Positions 28,932 through 38,004 of a stretch of DNA of 64,000 nt are shown piece by piece (the stretch's first letter is position 1; each line of letters begins with the position of its first letter). A program made the position numbers and the translations under genes. Source of the stretch: Cupriavidus sp. MP-37 (lineage in GTDB: Bacteria; Pseudomonadota; Gammaproteobacteria; Burkholderiales; Burkholderiaceae); contig NZ_CP085344.1 in assembly GCF_020618415.1 (NCBI RefSeq), positions 767,001 to 831,000 of the forward strand, given 5' to 3'. The notes beneath the pieces were generated by a model. That model had not been told where the DNA came from, searched no databases, and saw nothing but the letters and a program-made list of their open reading frames with translations.

Positions 28932-30518
28932 ATGTTGAAGGCAAGGATTAACATCGAAGATCTGTCGCGGACGCCTCGCAGGTGTGCCGGAGGCATTCGG
29001 TTTGGGAGTAGCGAGATTTCAGCATTTCCGAACCCATGCCTCTGCTCTCTATTCGCACAAGGGGAGAATCGTTGGCTTTACGCCGTACTTGAACGCAATA
29101 AGCATGAGCCGGCGGAACATTTTCCATCCGCGTGCGGCATATTGTCGTTCGAAGACTATGCCGGAGTTCACAAAGATATCTTGGATTGGCCACTCGACTA
29201 TGTGCTAGTGGAAGCCGTATCGAACGGGACAAGTGCGCAAGTTCGGGTTACCTTGGGCCAACTGGGCGTTGCTCCTCTCTATGCTGCAGTCGGCACGGGG
29301 CATGTCGAGTTGTCATGGGACTGCGCAGACGTGGTTTCTCGCGGAGGTCACGCCGCGGACTTTGAGGTGCTGGCTCATGTTCTAGGTCTGCGCACCTTCT
29401 ACGCTAGTCGCCAGGTTTGTACAGGAATCGCACTGCTGACCGAGCGTTCCTCGCTTCTCGTTGATGCCGAGGGCGCATCATTTATCTACCCTTCCGCTGC
29501 GCCAACGTTTTCGCCGCACGCCTTGCAGGAAGGTGTGGATGTACTTGGTGCGTTCGAGGCCTGTATGGCGAGCGCAACCGGTGCACGGCCCTTTGATGCG
29601 AGCGGATGTCTGGTGGAACTTAGCGGAGGCATGGATTCCGCCTCAGTTGCAGTCGCCACAACGCAACTCTCCGGTGCCCCTTTGCGTTCGGCTGGCATCG
29701 TACTCGCCCAGCCTGACCGAAACGTGCAAAGCAGGCGGCGGCGTTCGATCGTGCAGACGCTCGTTCTTGAGGATGTGTCGCTAGACATGTCAGCCTACAT
29801 GCCCGTTGTTGATTTGGATTCTTCTGTGAGGGCACCAGAGCATCCTCTTGGTGAGTTTTACATCGAGGCCTTCGATGCGCTATGGCGACAGGCGGCAACG
29901 AAAGGTTGCCATGCCGTCCTGACGGGAATAGGCGGCGACGAGCTGTTTCCGCGATACGAAACGGACCAGCCGTCTGCAAGCAGGGTGAAACCTTCGAAAC
30001 TGATAGCCGCGGAGAAGATCGCTCGGTCAATGCTGAGCCGCCGGGCACGTGTTGCCGCGGATACTGAGCCGCTTTACTGTGCACCGACCAGCACCATTCC
30101 GCAAACCGCGCTGCTAGCACATGTCGCTCGCTCGCCCTATATGATGCGGCTTGGACTGTGGCCAGTGAATCCGTTGTGTGACCCGAACCTGATCGGATTC
30201 TGCCATCGACTGCCGGTCAAGTTTCGCGGCGAACGTCGACTGCTTCGCCAGTATCTTCGCAGGCATTTGAGAGAAGATCTGTTTCCCATTGGCTATAAGA
30301 AGGAGACATTCGACTACGTACTGCCGGAGGCCATCTCGCTTCATTACGATCGAATAAATGTACAGCTCCGCGAATGTGCACTTGCCGACTTCGGTCTGGT
30401 CGATATGAAGGCGGTGCAAAGCGTGTTGAAGGGCGTCGCTGATACGCGTGATACTGCGGCGATGGCTCCGCTGGCGATCTTCCTGTTCCTTGAGCGATTC
30501 ATGAGGCAGGTCACATAG
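28932..30518 (+). CDS. asparagine synthetase-like ATP-dependent amide-forming enzyme
   Basis: A 528-residue protein with the AsnB synthetase domain: the pyrophosphate loop LSGGMDSASVA at 230-240 and the ITGIGGDELFPRY-type segment (LTGIGGDELF) near 335. The N-terminal 200 residues occupy the place of the glutaminase domain, but there is no Cys at position 2, so it should not use glutamine. In this respect it resembles lasso-peptide cyclases and beta-lactam synthetases, which activate a carboxylate as acyl-AMP and form an amide. GGAGG lies six bases before the ATG. It lies 3 bases before the kinase gene. The substrate is unknown. Confidence 0.85.
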   Translation: MLKARINIEDLSRTPRRCAGGIRFGSSEISAFPNPCLCSLFAQGENRWLYAVLERNKHEPAEHFPSACGILSFEDYAGVHKDILDWPLDYVLVEAVSNGTSAQVRVTLGQLGVAPLYAAVGTGHVELSWDCADVVSRGGHAADFEVLAHVLGLRTFYASRQVCTGIALLTERSSLLVDAEGASFIYPSAAPTFSPHALQEGVDVLGAFEACMASATGARPFDASGCLVELSGGMDSASVAVATTQLSGAPLRSAGIVLAQPDRNVQSRRRRSIVQTLVLEDVSLDMSAYMPVVDLDSSVRAPEHPLGEFYIEAFDALWRQAATKGCHAVLTGIGGDELFPRYETDQPSASRVKPSKLIAAEKIARSMLSRRARVAADTEPLYCAPTSTIPQTALLAHVARSPYMMRLGLWPVNPLCDPNLIGFCHRLPVKFRGERRLLRQYLRRHLREDLFPIGYKKETFDYVLPEAISLHYDRINVQLRECALADFGLVDMKAVQSVLKGVADTRDTAAMAPLAIFLFLERFMRQVT

Positions 30519-30521
30519 GCG

Positions 30522-31505
30522 ATGACCATTGATCGCGAAACCCAATCCGCTGGCGACGTCGCAATGGTGCGGCGGGCCGCCGCAACCGTCTACGGCATAG
30601 ACGCGATCGACGTGCATGAAGTCGTGCGCGGGGTGAATCGAACATTCTCGCTGACGGATTCTGCCGATCGAACCTACTACCTACGTCTGTACAGAACTCA
30701 TGGACGAGGCGAAGTCGAGATCGACGCCGAGCTGCGTTTGCTAGCGCGAATCGATCGGGATGAACTGCTGGAAGTATCGAGTGCACATTCAACGCTCCGT
30801 GGACGAAGGCGCTTTCGTCTTGCCTTGTCGGACGGTGCCATACGTCATGCAGCTTTGTTTGACGCCGCAGTGGGACGTCCTTTGGAGATGACCTGTGATG
30901 ATCTCGCTGCAGCCGCGCACGCGCTGAAGCGTCTTCATGCGCAGCCTGCGTTGGGCGAGCTCGCACCAAACAGACATATTGCAGAGCTTGGTGAGGCATA
31001 TCGGACGCTGAACCGTTTGGGCGAAGCGTTCGCCTTTGCCGGTAGCGCAGCAGCGACAGTCAGGGACCGTTGCAAGCACTTGGCGGCTGCTGGTTGGCCG
31101 CCTACGGGTACGCCCATCGGCTTCTGCCATGGCGATATCCGAATTGCGAATATGCGGATCGAAGGCAGGCGAGTCACGTTGTTCGACTTCGACGACTGTG
31201 GATGCGGGCCGCAATGGTTTGACCTGGCCACCATTGGATGGTGGCTCGAGACCGAAGGCCGAGACGATTCAGCATCTTTATGGCGTGCGTTCGTCAATGC
31301 CTATATGCCAGCGTTGCATGGTTCCCCGAGGTTTCTCCATGCGATCTCTGCTCTGATCCTGCTTAACGAGATCAGATCGATCGGCTTTCTGCTTGACTAC
31401 TGTGTACTGGATGAGCCTACATGGCGTGAGCTGTGCAGGCGCTTGGATGATCTGAGCTACCGCGCAGTGTCAGGTCAGCTGGCCATTGACCGTTGGTCCG
31501 CGTAA
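30522..31505 (+). CDS. APH/choline-kinase-fold phosphotransferase
   Basis: A 327-residue kinase-like protein. It has the Brenner catalytic motif HGDIRIAN (His203, Asp205, Asn210) and the metal-binding LFDFDD at 220-225, followed by the WFDLATIGWWLE helix typical of aminoglycoside phosphotransferase and homoserine kinase II-type enzymes. YYLRLYR around residue 55 supplies the ATP-binding lysine position as Arg. Because its ATG lies 3 bases after the AsnB-like stop, the two are surely co-translated. It probably phosphorylates a small molecule or peptide hydroxyl; resistance or tailoring are both possible. Confidence 0.84.
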   Translation: MTIDRETQSAGDVAMVRRAAATVYGIDAIDVHEVVRGVNRTFSLTDSADRTYYLRLYRTHGRGEVEIDAELRLLARIDRDELLEVSSAHSTLRGRRRFRLALSDGAIRHAALFDAAVGRPLEMTCDDLAAAAHALKRLHAQPALGELAPNRHIAELGEAYRTLNRLGEAFAFAGSAAATVRDRCKHLAAAGWPPTGTPIGFCHGDIRIANMRIEGRRVTLFDFDDCGCGPQWFDLATIGWWLETEGRDDSASLWRAFVNAYMPALHGSPRFLHAISALILLNEIRSIGFLLDYCVLDEPTWRELCRRLDDLSYRAVSGQLAIDRWSA

Positions 31506-31536
31506 GCAAGAAGAAAATTCCAGCGAAGGGGCTCCC

Positions 31537-32037
31537 ATGAAGATTGAGATCCGCACTGTGAGGCATAGCGATCTCGAATGGTACAAGCTTCTGCATTCCG
31601 ACGAGGCGTTCAACCGATGGATAGCGCGAAGAATCAACGATCCACAGTCCATGGAAGATGAGTTCTTGTTCAAGCTGGAAGCGCAGCGCGCCCGCCGCGG
31701 CGTGTTTGCTGTGGCGGACGTTGACGGCACTAGTCAGGGGTATGGCGTTTTGCTCTTCTCCGTTACGGGGGACAGCGCTCACGTCGAATTTGGCGTGGAT
31801 CCTCGCTATCAGGGCAAGGGGATTGGCGGTTTGCTACTCGAAGAAGCGCTGCGTGCCGGTAACCGTATTGGACCGGGGCTGAGAACAATCAAAGCGCTGT
31901 GTCACCGAGATAACGAGGGCTGCATCCGGCTACTCAGGGCTCGAGGCTTCACGACATCAACGGCGGCCGGGTTGGCAATGCCGCCTCTTTTCGTCGGGTG
32001 GCAACGGCGAGTCGGCACTCAGGGGTGGGTCAGCTAG
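31537..32037 (+). CDS. GNAT family N-acetyltransferase
   Basis: A 166-residue acetyltransferase. The acetyl-CoA loop is seen in VDPRYQGKGIGGLLLEEAL (motif A, R-x-x-G-x-G/A) at about residues 87-105, and CHRDNEGCIRLLRARGF forms motif B. GAAGG precedes the ATG. It lies 31 bases after the kinase gene on the same strand and so completes a four-gene set with the peptide and AsnB-like genes. The acceptor is unknown. Confidence 0.85.
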   Translation: MKIEIRTVRHSDLEWYKLLHSDEAFNRWIARRINDPQSMEDEFLFKLEAQRARRGVFAVADVDGTSQGYGVLLFSVTGDSAHVEFGVDPRYQGKGIGGLLLEEALRAGNRIGPGLRTIKALCHRDNEGCIRLLRARGFTTSTAAGLAMPPLFVGWQRRVGTQGWVS

Positions 32038-32359
32038 CTAGTTAATGATCCGGTTGTGATGCTCTCATGAGACATCGGCCCGCCATCGAACCGGACCTTA
32101 TCCAACAGCGACCTGAACATTCTTGCGTTGGCATGGTTGCCGATGTGCAGGTCGTTGATCACTGCTTACATCAACCCGGTGCAAGTCAGCGGGAATACGC
32201 TGCCGCATCGAGCCGCTTTGTAGATTCAACGCACAGCGTGCAGCTTTCGCACTCTGCCGCAACGCCGATTTCCTTCCAAGTGACGGCTTCCAGCTCTCTA
32301 AAAGCCTGGCATGGCATATGCGTCGTTCCAACAACTTCGCCAACATCATGGAGACCATC
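32038..32359. other. intergenic stretch without a recognised gene
   Basis: About 320 bases separate the GNAT gene from the Lys/Ala-rich protein gene. I see no complete gene, terminator with a T-run, or clear repeat in it. It probably contains the promoter of the downstream gene. Confidence 0.4.
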
Positions 32360-32890
32360 ATGCCAAAAGCATCCAGCATCTCGCAGGCAAGGGCGGACAA
32401 ACGAGCGGGAAAGGCGCCGAGCACCCAGGCCGGTCATTTTGTTCGCGACGAGATCGAAGCGGTCCGCCATGGCAAGCATGGTGTGCGCTCGGCCAAGCAG
32501 GCCATCGCCATCGGCTTATCGGAAGCGCGCCGCGCTGGCGTCGAACTGCCGCCTAAGGCGAGTACCAAATCCGCGGCGGCCAAGAGCGTGGCCAAGCCCG
32601 CTGCCAAGAGTGCCGGTGAAAAGACGCCAAAGCGGCCTAGTTCCGAAAGCACGGCCAAGCGTCGCAGTGCCGCCATCAAGGCGCTCAAGCGAGAGAGTAC
32701 GGCCGGGGCCTCGCATCAGGCGCTGTCAACCCAGGCCAAGCGCGCGGCCAGCAAGCGTACTGCGGCAGAGCGCTCCGCGGCGGCCGAGAAGGCTGCCAGG
32801 ACAAAGGGTGCGGCCGCACGATCCGAAGCAGCCCAGAAGGCAGCGCGCACGCGTGCTGCGAACAAGCGGGCAGAACAGAAGCCCCGTTAG
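32360..32890 (+). CDS. DUF6496-like Lys/Ala-rich basic protein
   Basis: A 176-residue very basic protein. Residues 25-65 (FVRDEIEAVRHGKHGVRSAKQAIAIGLSEARRAG read in two parts) match the DUF6496 pattern of a charged helix followed by the KQAIAIxLSEAR motif. The rest is low-complexity Lys/Ala/Ser/Arg, like histone H1 tails, and probably binds DNA or RNA. GGAG at 32350-32353 supports the ATG at 32360 over two upstream ATGs. It is common in Burkholderiaceae accessory DNA; function unknown. Confidence 0.8.
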   Translation: MPKASSISQARADKRAGKAPSTQAGHFVRDEIEAVRHGKHGVRSAKQAIAIGLSEARRAGVELPPKASTKSAAAKSVAKPAAKSAGEKTPKRPSSESTAKRRSAAIKALKRESTAGASHQALSTQAKRAASKRTAAERSAAAEKAARTKGAAARSEAAQKAARTRAANKRAEQKPR

Positions 32891-32986
32891 GCAGGTGTTT
32901 CGAGCGTGGAGGGCGGGTGCGTGCTACGGAACATTGGTATTGCCGTCACGCCCCGGCCTTCAACGGCGCCGATCAGGCGCCAGCGC

Positions 32987-33811
32987 CTAACCCCGCGCCG
33001 CCAAAAACCGCTGCCAGATGGAGCGACCCACTTCGTCATAACGACGTACCTGACTCCCAAAAGCGACACGATCCGCCACGCTCACAAGCGGCTCGGGCAG
33101 CATCGGATCGAACACCAGTTGCCGGATCGCCTGGTCGCCGAGCAGGTAGGATTCCTTGGCGGCCAGCTCCAATGGCAGTGTGTCGAGTTTGGCCTCCGAT
33201 TTTTCAAGCAGACGCTTGCTCTCGCGGTAGCCTTTCACAAGCTCCTTCCCGTTCCACAGGCCGCGAGCCTTCGATTCCAGCCCGGCGTCGAAGTCCCGTA
33301 CCGTAAAGACCGGCGCACTGTTCTCGACGCCAAGGCCGTAGAGCCGTTCGCGCGCATGGGCGACGCCTCCGGCGAGGTTATCCGGCCGAACATACAGGCC
33401 TTCCTCGAGCTGCCGCATGCCGACGAGCGCCAGGGCGCGCTCGCGCGCTCGCAGTGCCGTGCGATCGCTTCGTCCCAGGCCGGCAATCAACACGGCGATC
33501 CAAGTGCCATCCCAGGGGCGCACGCGTTGCTCCGCGATTCGCCAGGCGGAGATGTCCTCCCCCAGCGCGCGCCCTTCGGGGCCTAGCCGATACGTTCCTC
33601 TTCCCGCTGCCTCGATCAGATCAGCGCTCGCCAGGCGGGTGAGCGCCACCCGCGCATTGTTGTCCGAGATCCCGAAGAGCGCGCAGGCGCGGATGGCGTC
33701 AGCGGCGTCGAGGGTCTCCGTCTCTGATGCCACCAGGAGCTTGAGAATCAGGCGGCGCGCTGCCGGGCCGGGAGCGCTCTCATCCAATGCGGCCTTTGAT
33801 GGCTCAACCAT
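32987..33811 (-). CDS. PaaX family transcriptional regulator
   Basis: A 274-residue protein with the PaaX layout: an N-terminal winged helix (ARRLILKLL, then FGISDNNARVALTRLASADLIE), the central PaaX domain with GTWIAVLIAG, and a C-terminal part with LPLELAAKESYLLGDQAIRQ. PaaX repressors sense aryl-CoA esters. It is divergent from an AidB-like flavoenzyme gene, with an inverted repeat between them, so it probably controls that gene. Confidence 0.88.
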   Translation of the reverse strand: MVEPSKAALDESAPGPAARRLILKLLVASETETLDAADAIRACALFGISDNNARVALTRLASADLIEAAGRGTYRLGPEGRALGEDISAWRIAEQRVRPWDGTWIAVLIAGLGRSDRTALRARERALALVGMRQLEEGLYVRPDNLAGGVAHARERLYGLGVENSAPVFTVRDFDAGLESKARGLWNGKELVKGYRESKRLLEKSEAKLDTLPLELAAKESYLLGDQAIRQLVFDPMLPEPLVSVADRVAFGSQVRRYDEVGRSIWQRFLAARG

Positions 33812-33837
33812 AGGTTAGGGTTCTTCCTGATATTACT

Positions 33838-33852
33838 CGTTTTTGCAAAACG
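33838..33852. promoter_or_regulatory. palindrome between paaX-like and aidB-like genes
   Basis: CGTTTTTGCAAAACG has perfect 6-base arms around a 3-base centre in the 90-base gap between the divergent genes. A repressor site for the PaaX-type protein is the simplest reading, but no consensus is established here. Confidence 0.4.
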
Positions 33853-33901
33853 TGCGACGCTGTGTAATATTCATATTGCTTCCACGGATGAGAGTCTACC
33901 C

Positions 33902-35548
33902 ATGTCAGCCAGGTCACAGTTCAGCACTCATGATGTCCAGAACCAGCCGTTGCCGCTGCCCGCGTATAACGCCTGGTCAACGGATCAAGCATTGCAGGAG
34001 GCCGTATCGCGGCACGGCGGAGCATGGGCGAGCGAGCACCTTGCGGCCTTCGGTGAAGTCACCGGCGGAGCGATGATGGAGTATGGCGAGCTGGCCAACC
34101 GGCACAAGCCGGTGCTGCACAGCTTTGACCGGTATGGCCGGCGCATTGATACGGTGGAGTTTCACCCCGCCTACCATCAGCTGATGAGCCACGCGATGCA
34201 GGGCCAGGTGCACAGCTTTTCCTGGCGGAATGAGGGTCGCGCGGGCGCGCACGTAGCGCGGGCAGCCCTGGTGTATCTGAACAGCCAGCCGGACGCCGGC
34301 ACCAACTGCCCGCTGACGATGACACATGCGGCCATTCCGGCGCTGCGCAAGTCTCCGGCGGTTGCAGACGCATGGATCCCTCGGGTGACTGCCAGCGAGT
34401 ACGACCCGCGCACCCTGCCTGCCCACGAGAAGACCGCGTGCACGATCGGCATGGGCATGACGGAAAAGCAGGGCGGCTCGGATGTGCGCAGCAATACCAC
34501 GCGGGCACTGCTGCAACGCGATGGCACGTACGAGATCGTCGGGCACAAGTTCTTCTTTTCGGCGCCGATGTGCGATGCGCATCTGGTCCTGGCGCAGGCG
34601 GAGGGCGGCCTGAGTTGCTTTCTGTTGCCCCGTGTCCTTCCCGACGGCTCGCTGAATGCGGTCCGGATCCAGCGCTTGAAGGACAAGCTGGGCGACTGGA
34701 GCAATGCATCGTCCGAGGTCGAGTTCCAGGGAGCGACGGCTCAACTGGTTGGCGAGGAAGGGCGTGGTGTCGCGACGATTATCGAGATGGTGGCGCTGAC
34801 CCGGCTGGATTGCATTGTCGGCTCGGCCGGGCAGATGCGGCAGGCCATTGTGCAGGCGCTCCATCACACGCGCCAGCGCAAGGCATTTGGGCGTTTGCTG
34901 ATTGACCAGCCGCTGATGCGCAATGTGCTGGCCGACCTTGCACTGGAGAGCGAGGCAGCCATCGCGCTTGCGATGCGTATCGCGTCCGCCGTGGACGCGT
35001 CGCAGCGCGATCCCCATGAGGCCGCGCTCGCCCGTATCGGAACCGCCATCGGCAAATACTGGGTCTGCAAGCGCACGCCTGCGCATATCAACGAAGCGCA
35101 GGAATGCCTGGGCGGGATCGGATACGTCGAGGAGAACATCCTGCCGCGGCTCTATCGGCAAGCGCCTTTGAATTCGATCTGGGAGGGCAGCGGCAACGTG
35201 CAGTGCCTGGACGTCCTGCGGGCCCTGCAGAAGGAGCCGGGGGTTCGCGACGCCTTGTTCAAGGAACTCCGGGCCGCGCGCGGATTGCAAGATGCCTATG
35301 ACCAGCATGTGGCCTGGCTGCAAAAGGCGTTCGAAGACCCGAGCGTGCTGGAGGCGCGCAGCCGGCTGGTGGTGGAGCGAACGGCATTGGCCCTTCAGGC
35401 GGCGCTGCTGTTGACCTCCGGCAATGATGGGATCGCCAATGCCTTCTGCCGCGCCCGCCTGACACAAGACAGTGGCTTTGCATATGGCACGCTGGACCCA
35501 CAAGCGCCGATTGCACAGTTGATTGACCGCGCCAGCCTGATGGCGTGA
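33902..35548 (+). CDS. AidB-like acyl-CoA dehydrogenase family protein
   Basis: A 548-residue flavoprotein of the AidB branch. AidB signatures are GMGMTEKQGGSDVRSNTT at about 180-197 (FAD binding), the preceding THAAIPALRK, and GGIGYVEENILPRLYRQAPLNSIWEGSGN (read in parts), which holds the flavin site and replaces the usual catalytic base context. AidB binds DNA during alkylation stress and may degrade or shield from alkylating agents; relatives may act on CoA thioesters. The divergent PaaX-type regulator suggests the latter. Start at ATG 33902. Confidence 0.9.
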   Translation: MSARSQFSTHDVQNQPLPLPAYNAWSTDQALQEAVSRHGGAWASEHLAAFGEVTGGAMMEYGELANRHKPVLHSFDRYGRRIDTVEFHPAYHQLMSHAMQGQVHSFSWRNEGRAGAHVARAALVYLNSQPDAGTNCPLTMTHAAIPALRKSPAVADAWIPRVTASEYDPRTLPAHEKTACTIGMGMTEKQGGSDVRSNTTRALLQRDGTYEIVGHKFFFSAPMCDAHLVLAQAEGGLSCFLLPRVLPDGSLNAVRIQRLKDKLGDWSNASSEVEFQGATAQLVGEEGRGVATIIEMVALTRLDCIVGSAGQMRQAIVQALHHTRQRKAFGRLLIDQPLMRNVLADLALESEAAIALAMRIASAVDASQRDPHEAALARIGTAIGKYWVCKRTPAHINEAQECLGGIGYVEENILPRLYRQAPLNSIWEGSGNVQCLDVLRALQKEPGVRDALFKELRAARGLQDAYDQHVAWLQKAFEDPSVLEARSRLVVERTALALQAALLLTSGNDGIANAFCRARLTQDSGFAYGTLDPQAPIAQLIDRASLMA

Positions 35549-35550
35549 TC

Positions 35551-37278
35551 TCAGCCCGCGGCATGCGCAACGCGCCGACAATCCTCGCGGACGGAGCCGT
35601 TCGCAACGCGATATACGCGCTTCGCCCCCTTGATCAGCGAATGGCGATGCGTCACCACGATCAGCGTTAGTACCCGCTGCCGGACACGCGCAAAGATTCG
35701 CGCCTCGCGATCCGGATCGATCGATGAAGTAGGTTCATCCAGAATGATTACCGCTGGGCGGCGCGCAAGCGCACGGCCCAGCGCGACGCGCTGGCGCTCA
35801 CCGCCTGACAGCGCCCGGCCTTGAATGCCGAGCGGGCGATCCAGGATATCCCCGCTTCCGTCCGCGGCGATCTCCTGCAATTCGAGCAACGCTACGAGTT
35901 CATGCAGGGCATGGTCGGATGGCATGTTGCTGCAGCCGTAGACCAGATTTTCCCTGAGCGAGCCCGTGAGGATCATCGGCGCTTGGGGCGCTACCGCGAC
36001 TTCGCGTGCGATATCACTGACCGCCAGCTTGCTGACGTCTGCGCCAAATAGGTAAACAGTGCCAGCCGCGGGGCGGGCGAGCCCGAGCATCAAGTGGACC
36101 AGGCTTGATTTGCCTGCACCCGAAGGCCCGACGAGCGCGACCAATTCCCCCTGCCTGACAGTGATATTCACGTCCTGCAGAATCTGCTTGCCGCCTTGTG
36201 TTACCGCTGCTTGCTCGATGCGAAAGACTTCGTTCGCCGTACGGTCGATGTGCGCGCTGGATTCGCTGCGCTCGATCGGCAATTCCAGAAGCCCGAAACT
36301 CTCGCGCAGTGCGAGATGGTTGCGGCGCAAATCAGACAGACACCCCGCGAGATTCGTGAAAGGGATGGCCAGTGTCACGATATAGCTGGCAATCATGACG
36401 AAATCGCCGGCGCGGAATGTTGAATGGACGACGCCGTACGCGGTCGTCACCGTGAACAGCGTGAGCAAGAGGCCGGTGCAGATGGCTTGTGCCACAAGCA
36501 GAAGCGCGAGCCGGGTGTTTCCGCGGGTCACTTTGCCGATATAGGCCTCAAGCGTGCGGTGCAACGCGGCATCTTCCCGGGCGTACGCGTTGTTGAGTTT
36601 GATGTCGAGCATGAAGCCGAGCTTCTCAACAAGATGGCTCGACAACATGTCGACACCGCTGAAAATTTCTTCATGGGCGCCCTTGCTCTTGTCCGCGAGG
36701 AGCCATGTTGCGGCAAAGAGAAGCATCATGGAGATGGCAAATCCCAGCGCGAACGCGCCGCCGATCAGTTGCCACAGAACGATGCTGGACAGCATCAATT
36801 GCAGCACGGTCGGGCCGATTGCCCGGAACATTGCAAACGTGATGCCGCTGAAACCCGCGCGGCTTCGCGCGATGACGGAGACCAGTTTGCCCGGGTCTTC
36901 TGCGATCAGACGCGGGTAGTCCACCCTGATCAGCCTGGAAAAGATGGCGTTATGGAAGGCGGCGTCACATCTTGCGAGAACGGCCGCGGAGAGTATGGCC
37001 TTCAGCCAATCGAAAGCGCGCGCGGCAGTCCAGGCCAGACCGTACGCACCGGCAAGAAGCAGCGGAGCGCCCGTAGCGCTATGCGAAGCGTCTACAGACA
37101 GCGCATTGGTTGCCTCCCGCAAGAGGTAAGGGACCAGCGTCGACAAAGCTGCGCACAGCGCTACAAATAGCGTTGCTGCGCAGAAGTGGATGGGTAAGGC
37201 TGGATACTTTCTGACTGTGATTCGGTAGGCGAAGATCCAATCCTTGTACAAATCCAGGAGAAACCTCATCGCCATCAC
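35551..37278 (-). CDS. ABC exporter, fused membrane and ATPase domains
   Basis: A 575-residue half-transporter. About six membrane segments (residues 25-320) precede a nucleotide-binding domain with Walker A GPSGAGKSS, signature LSGGERQRVALGRAL, and Walker B VIILDEPTSSID. No N-terminal peptidase domain is present. It ends 3 bases from the convergent aidB-like stop. It could export a product made nearby, such as from the cassette at 28700-32037, but it is on the other strand and two genes away, so the link is inference. Confidence 0.9.
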   Translation of the reverse strand: MMAMRFLLDLYKDWIFAYRITVRKYPALPIHFCAATLFVALCAALSTLVPYLLREATNALSVDASHSATGAPLLLAGAYGLAWTAARAFDWLKAILSAAVLARCDAAFHNAIFSRLIRVDYPRLIAEDPGKLVSVIARSRAGFSGITFAMFRAIGPTVLQLMLSSIVLWQLIGGAFALGFAISMMLLFAATWLLADKSKGAHEEIFSGVDMLSSHLVEKLGFMLDIKLNNAYAREDAALHRTLEAYIGKVTRGNTRLALLLVAQAICTGLLLTLFTVTTAYGVVHSTFRAGDFVMIASYIVTLAIPFTNLAGCLSDLRRNHLALRESFGLLELPIERSESSAHIDRTANEVFRIEQAAVTQGGKQILQDVNITVRQGELVALVGPSGAGKSSLVHLMLGLARPAAGTVYLFGADVSKLAVSDIAREVAVAPQAPMILTGSLRENLVYGCSNMPSDHALHELVALLELQEIAADGSGDILDRPLGIQGRALSGGERQRVALGRALARRPAVIILDEPTSSIDPDREARIFARVRQRVLTLIVVTHRHSLIKGAKRVYRVANGSVREDCRRVAHAAG

Positions 37279-37542
37279 CTTCGGGCATCAAAGTCATGCG
37301 GGGTCTATGGACCAGATTGGTCATGCCATGTTGAACGAGACCATCTGATTACAGGTTAGGTATGCTGCAAGGCAAAGGTCGTCAGAGTATTCAGAAGGTT
37401 GAAATAGAAAGTTCTGGCGGTTTCGCTTCGCTGGACACCAAGAAGCGGGCGAACTTGCGGCACGGCGAAAGTTCTGCGCTTTTGCGCCGATACTTCGCGG
37501 GGATTCACCACAATCGTTGCTATACCACCCTTGAGGAACACC

Positions 37543-37836
37543 ATGATTTTTGCGGTCCGCTTCCACGACAAGCCCGACCAACTCCCGCTGCGCAATGCGC
37601 TTTTGCAAGCCCATCTCGATTGGCTGGCTCAGCATCGCGACGCGATCCTGATCGCTGGCTCTCTGCGCGAAGCGCCGAACCAGGGAGCCGTTGGCGGGCT
37701 TTGGATTGTCCGGGCCGTGGATCGCGCGGAAGTTGAGACCCTCATTCAAACGGATCCGTTCTGGACGCATGGTCTACGCGAGCGCGTGGAGATCCACAGC
37801 TGGCACCGCGCCTTCGATGAACCGGTGACCATTTGA
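37543..37836 (+). CDS. YciI-like protein
   Basis: A 97-residue protein with the YciI ferredoxin-like fold pattern: MIFAVRFHDKPD start, LQAHLDWLAQHRDAILIAGSL, and a C-terminal EVETLIQTDPFWTHGL with the family DPF motif and conserved His/Asp pairs. Members are small dehydratase- or hydrolase-like proteins of unclear function. GAGG lies six bases ahead of ATG 37543. Confidence 0.85.
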   Translation: MIFAVRFHDKPDQLPLRNALLQAHLDWLAQHRDAILIAGSLREAPNQGAVGGLWIVRAVDRAEVETLIQTDPFWTHGLRERVEIHSWHRAFDEPVTI

Positions 37837-38004
37837 CTCAGGGCTTCGCTCTGATGCAGCCCTTTCCCTCACCCTTGCAGAAACAGACGCATATCTTTGC
37901 AGATTAGGTCTGTTGCCATGACCCCATTGCGCCAACTACCTTGAGCAGGCCTGCCAGGGCAGTCAAGCGGCTGTCTCGAACATAATGATGGTGGAGGGGT
38001 TAAG

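Noticed and set aside
28700..30518. Calling the peptide and AsnB-like pair a lasso peptide cluster
   Set aside because: No B-type leader peptidase or RRE protein is present, and the peptide has no Gly-start core with an acidic residue at ring position 7-9. Only the AsnB-like enzyme is shared.
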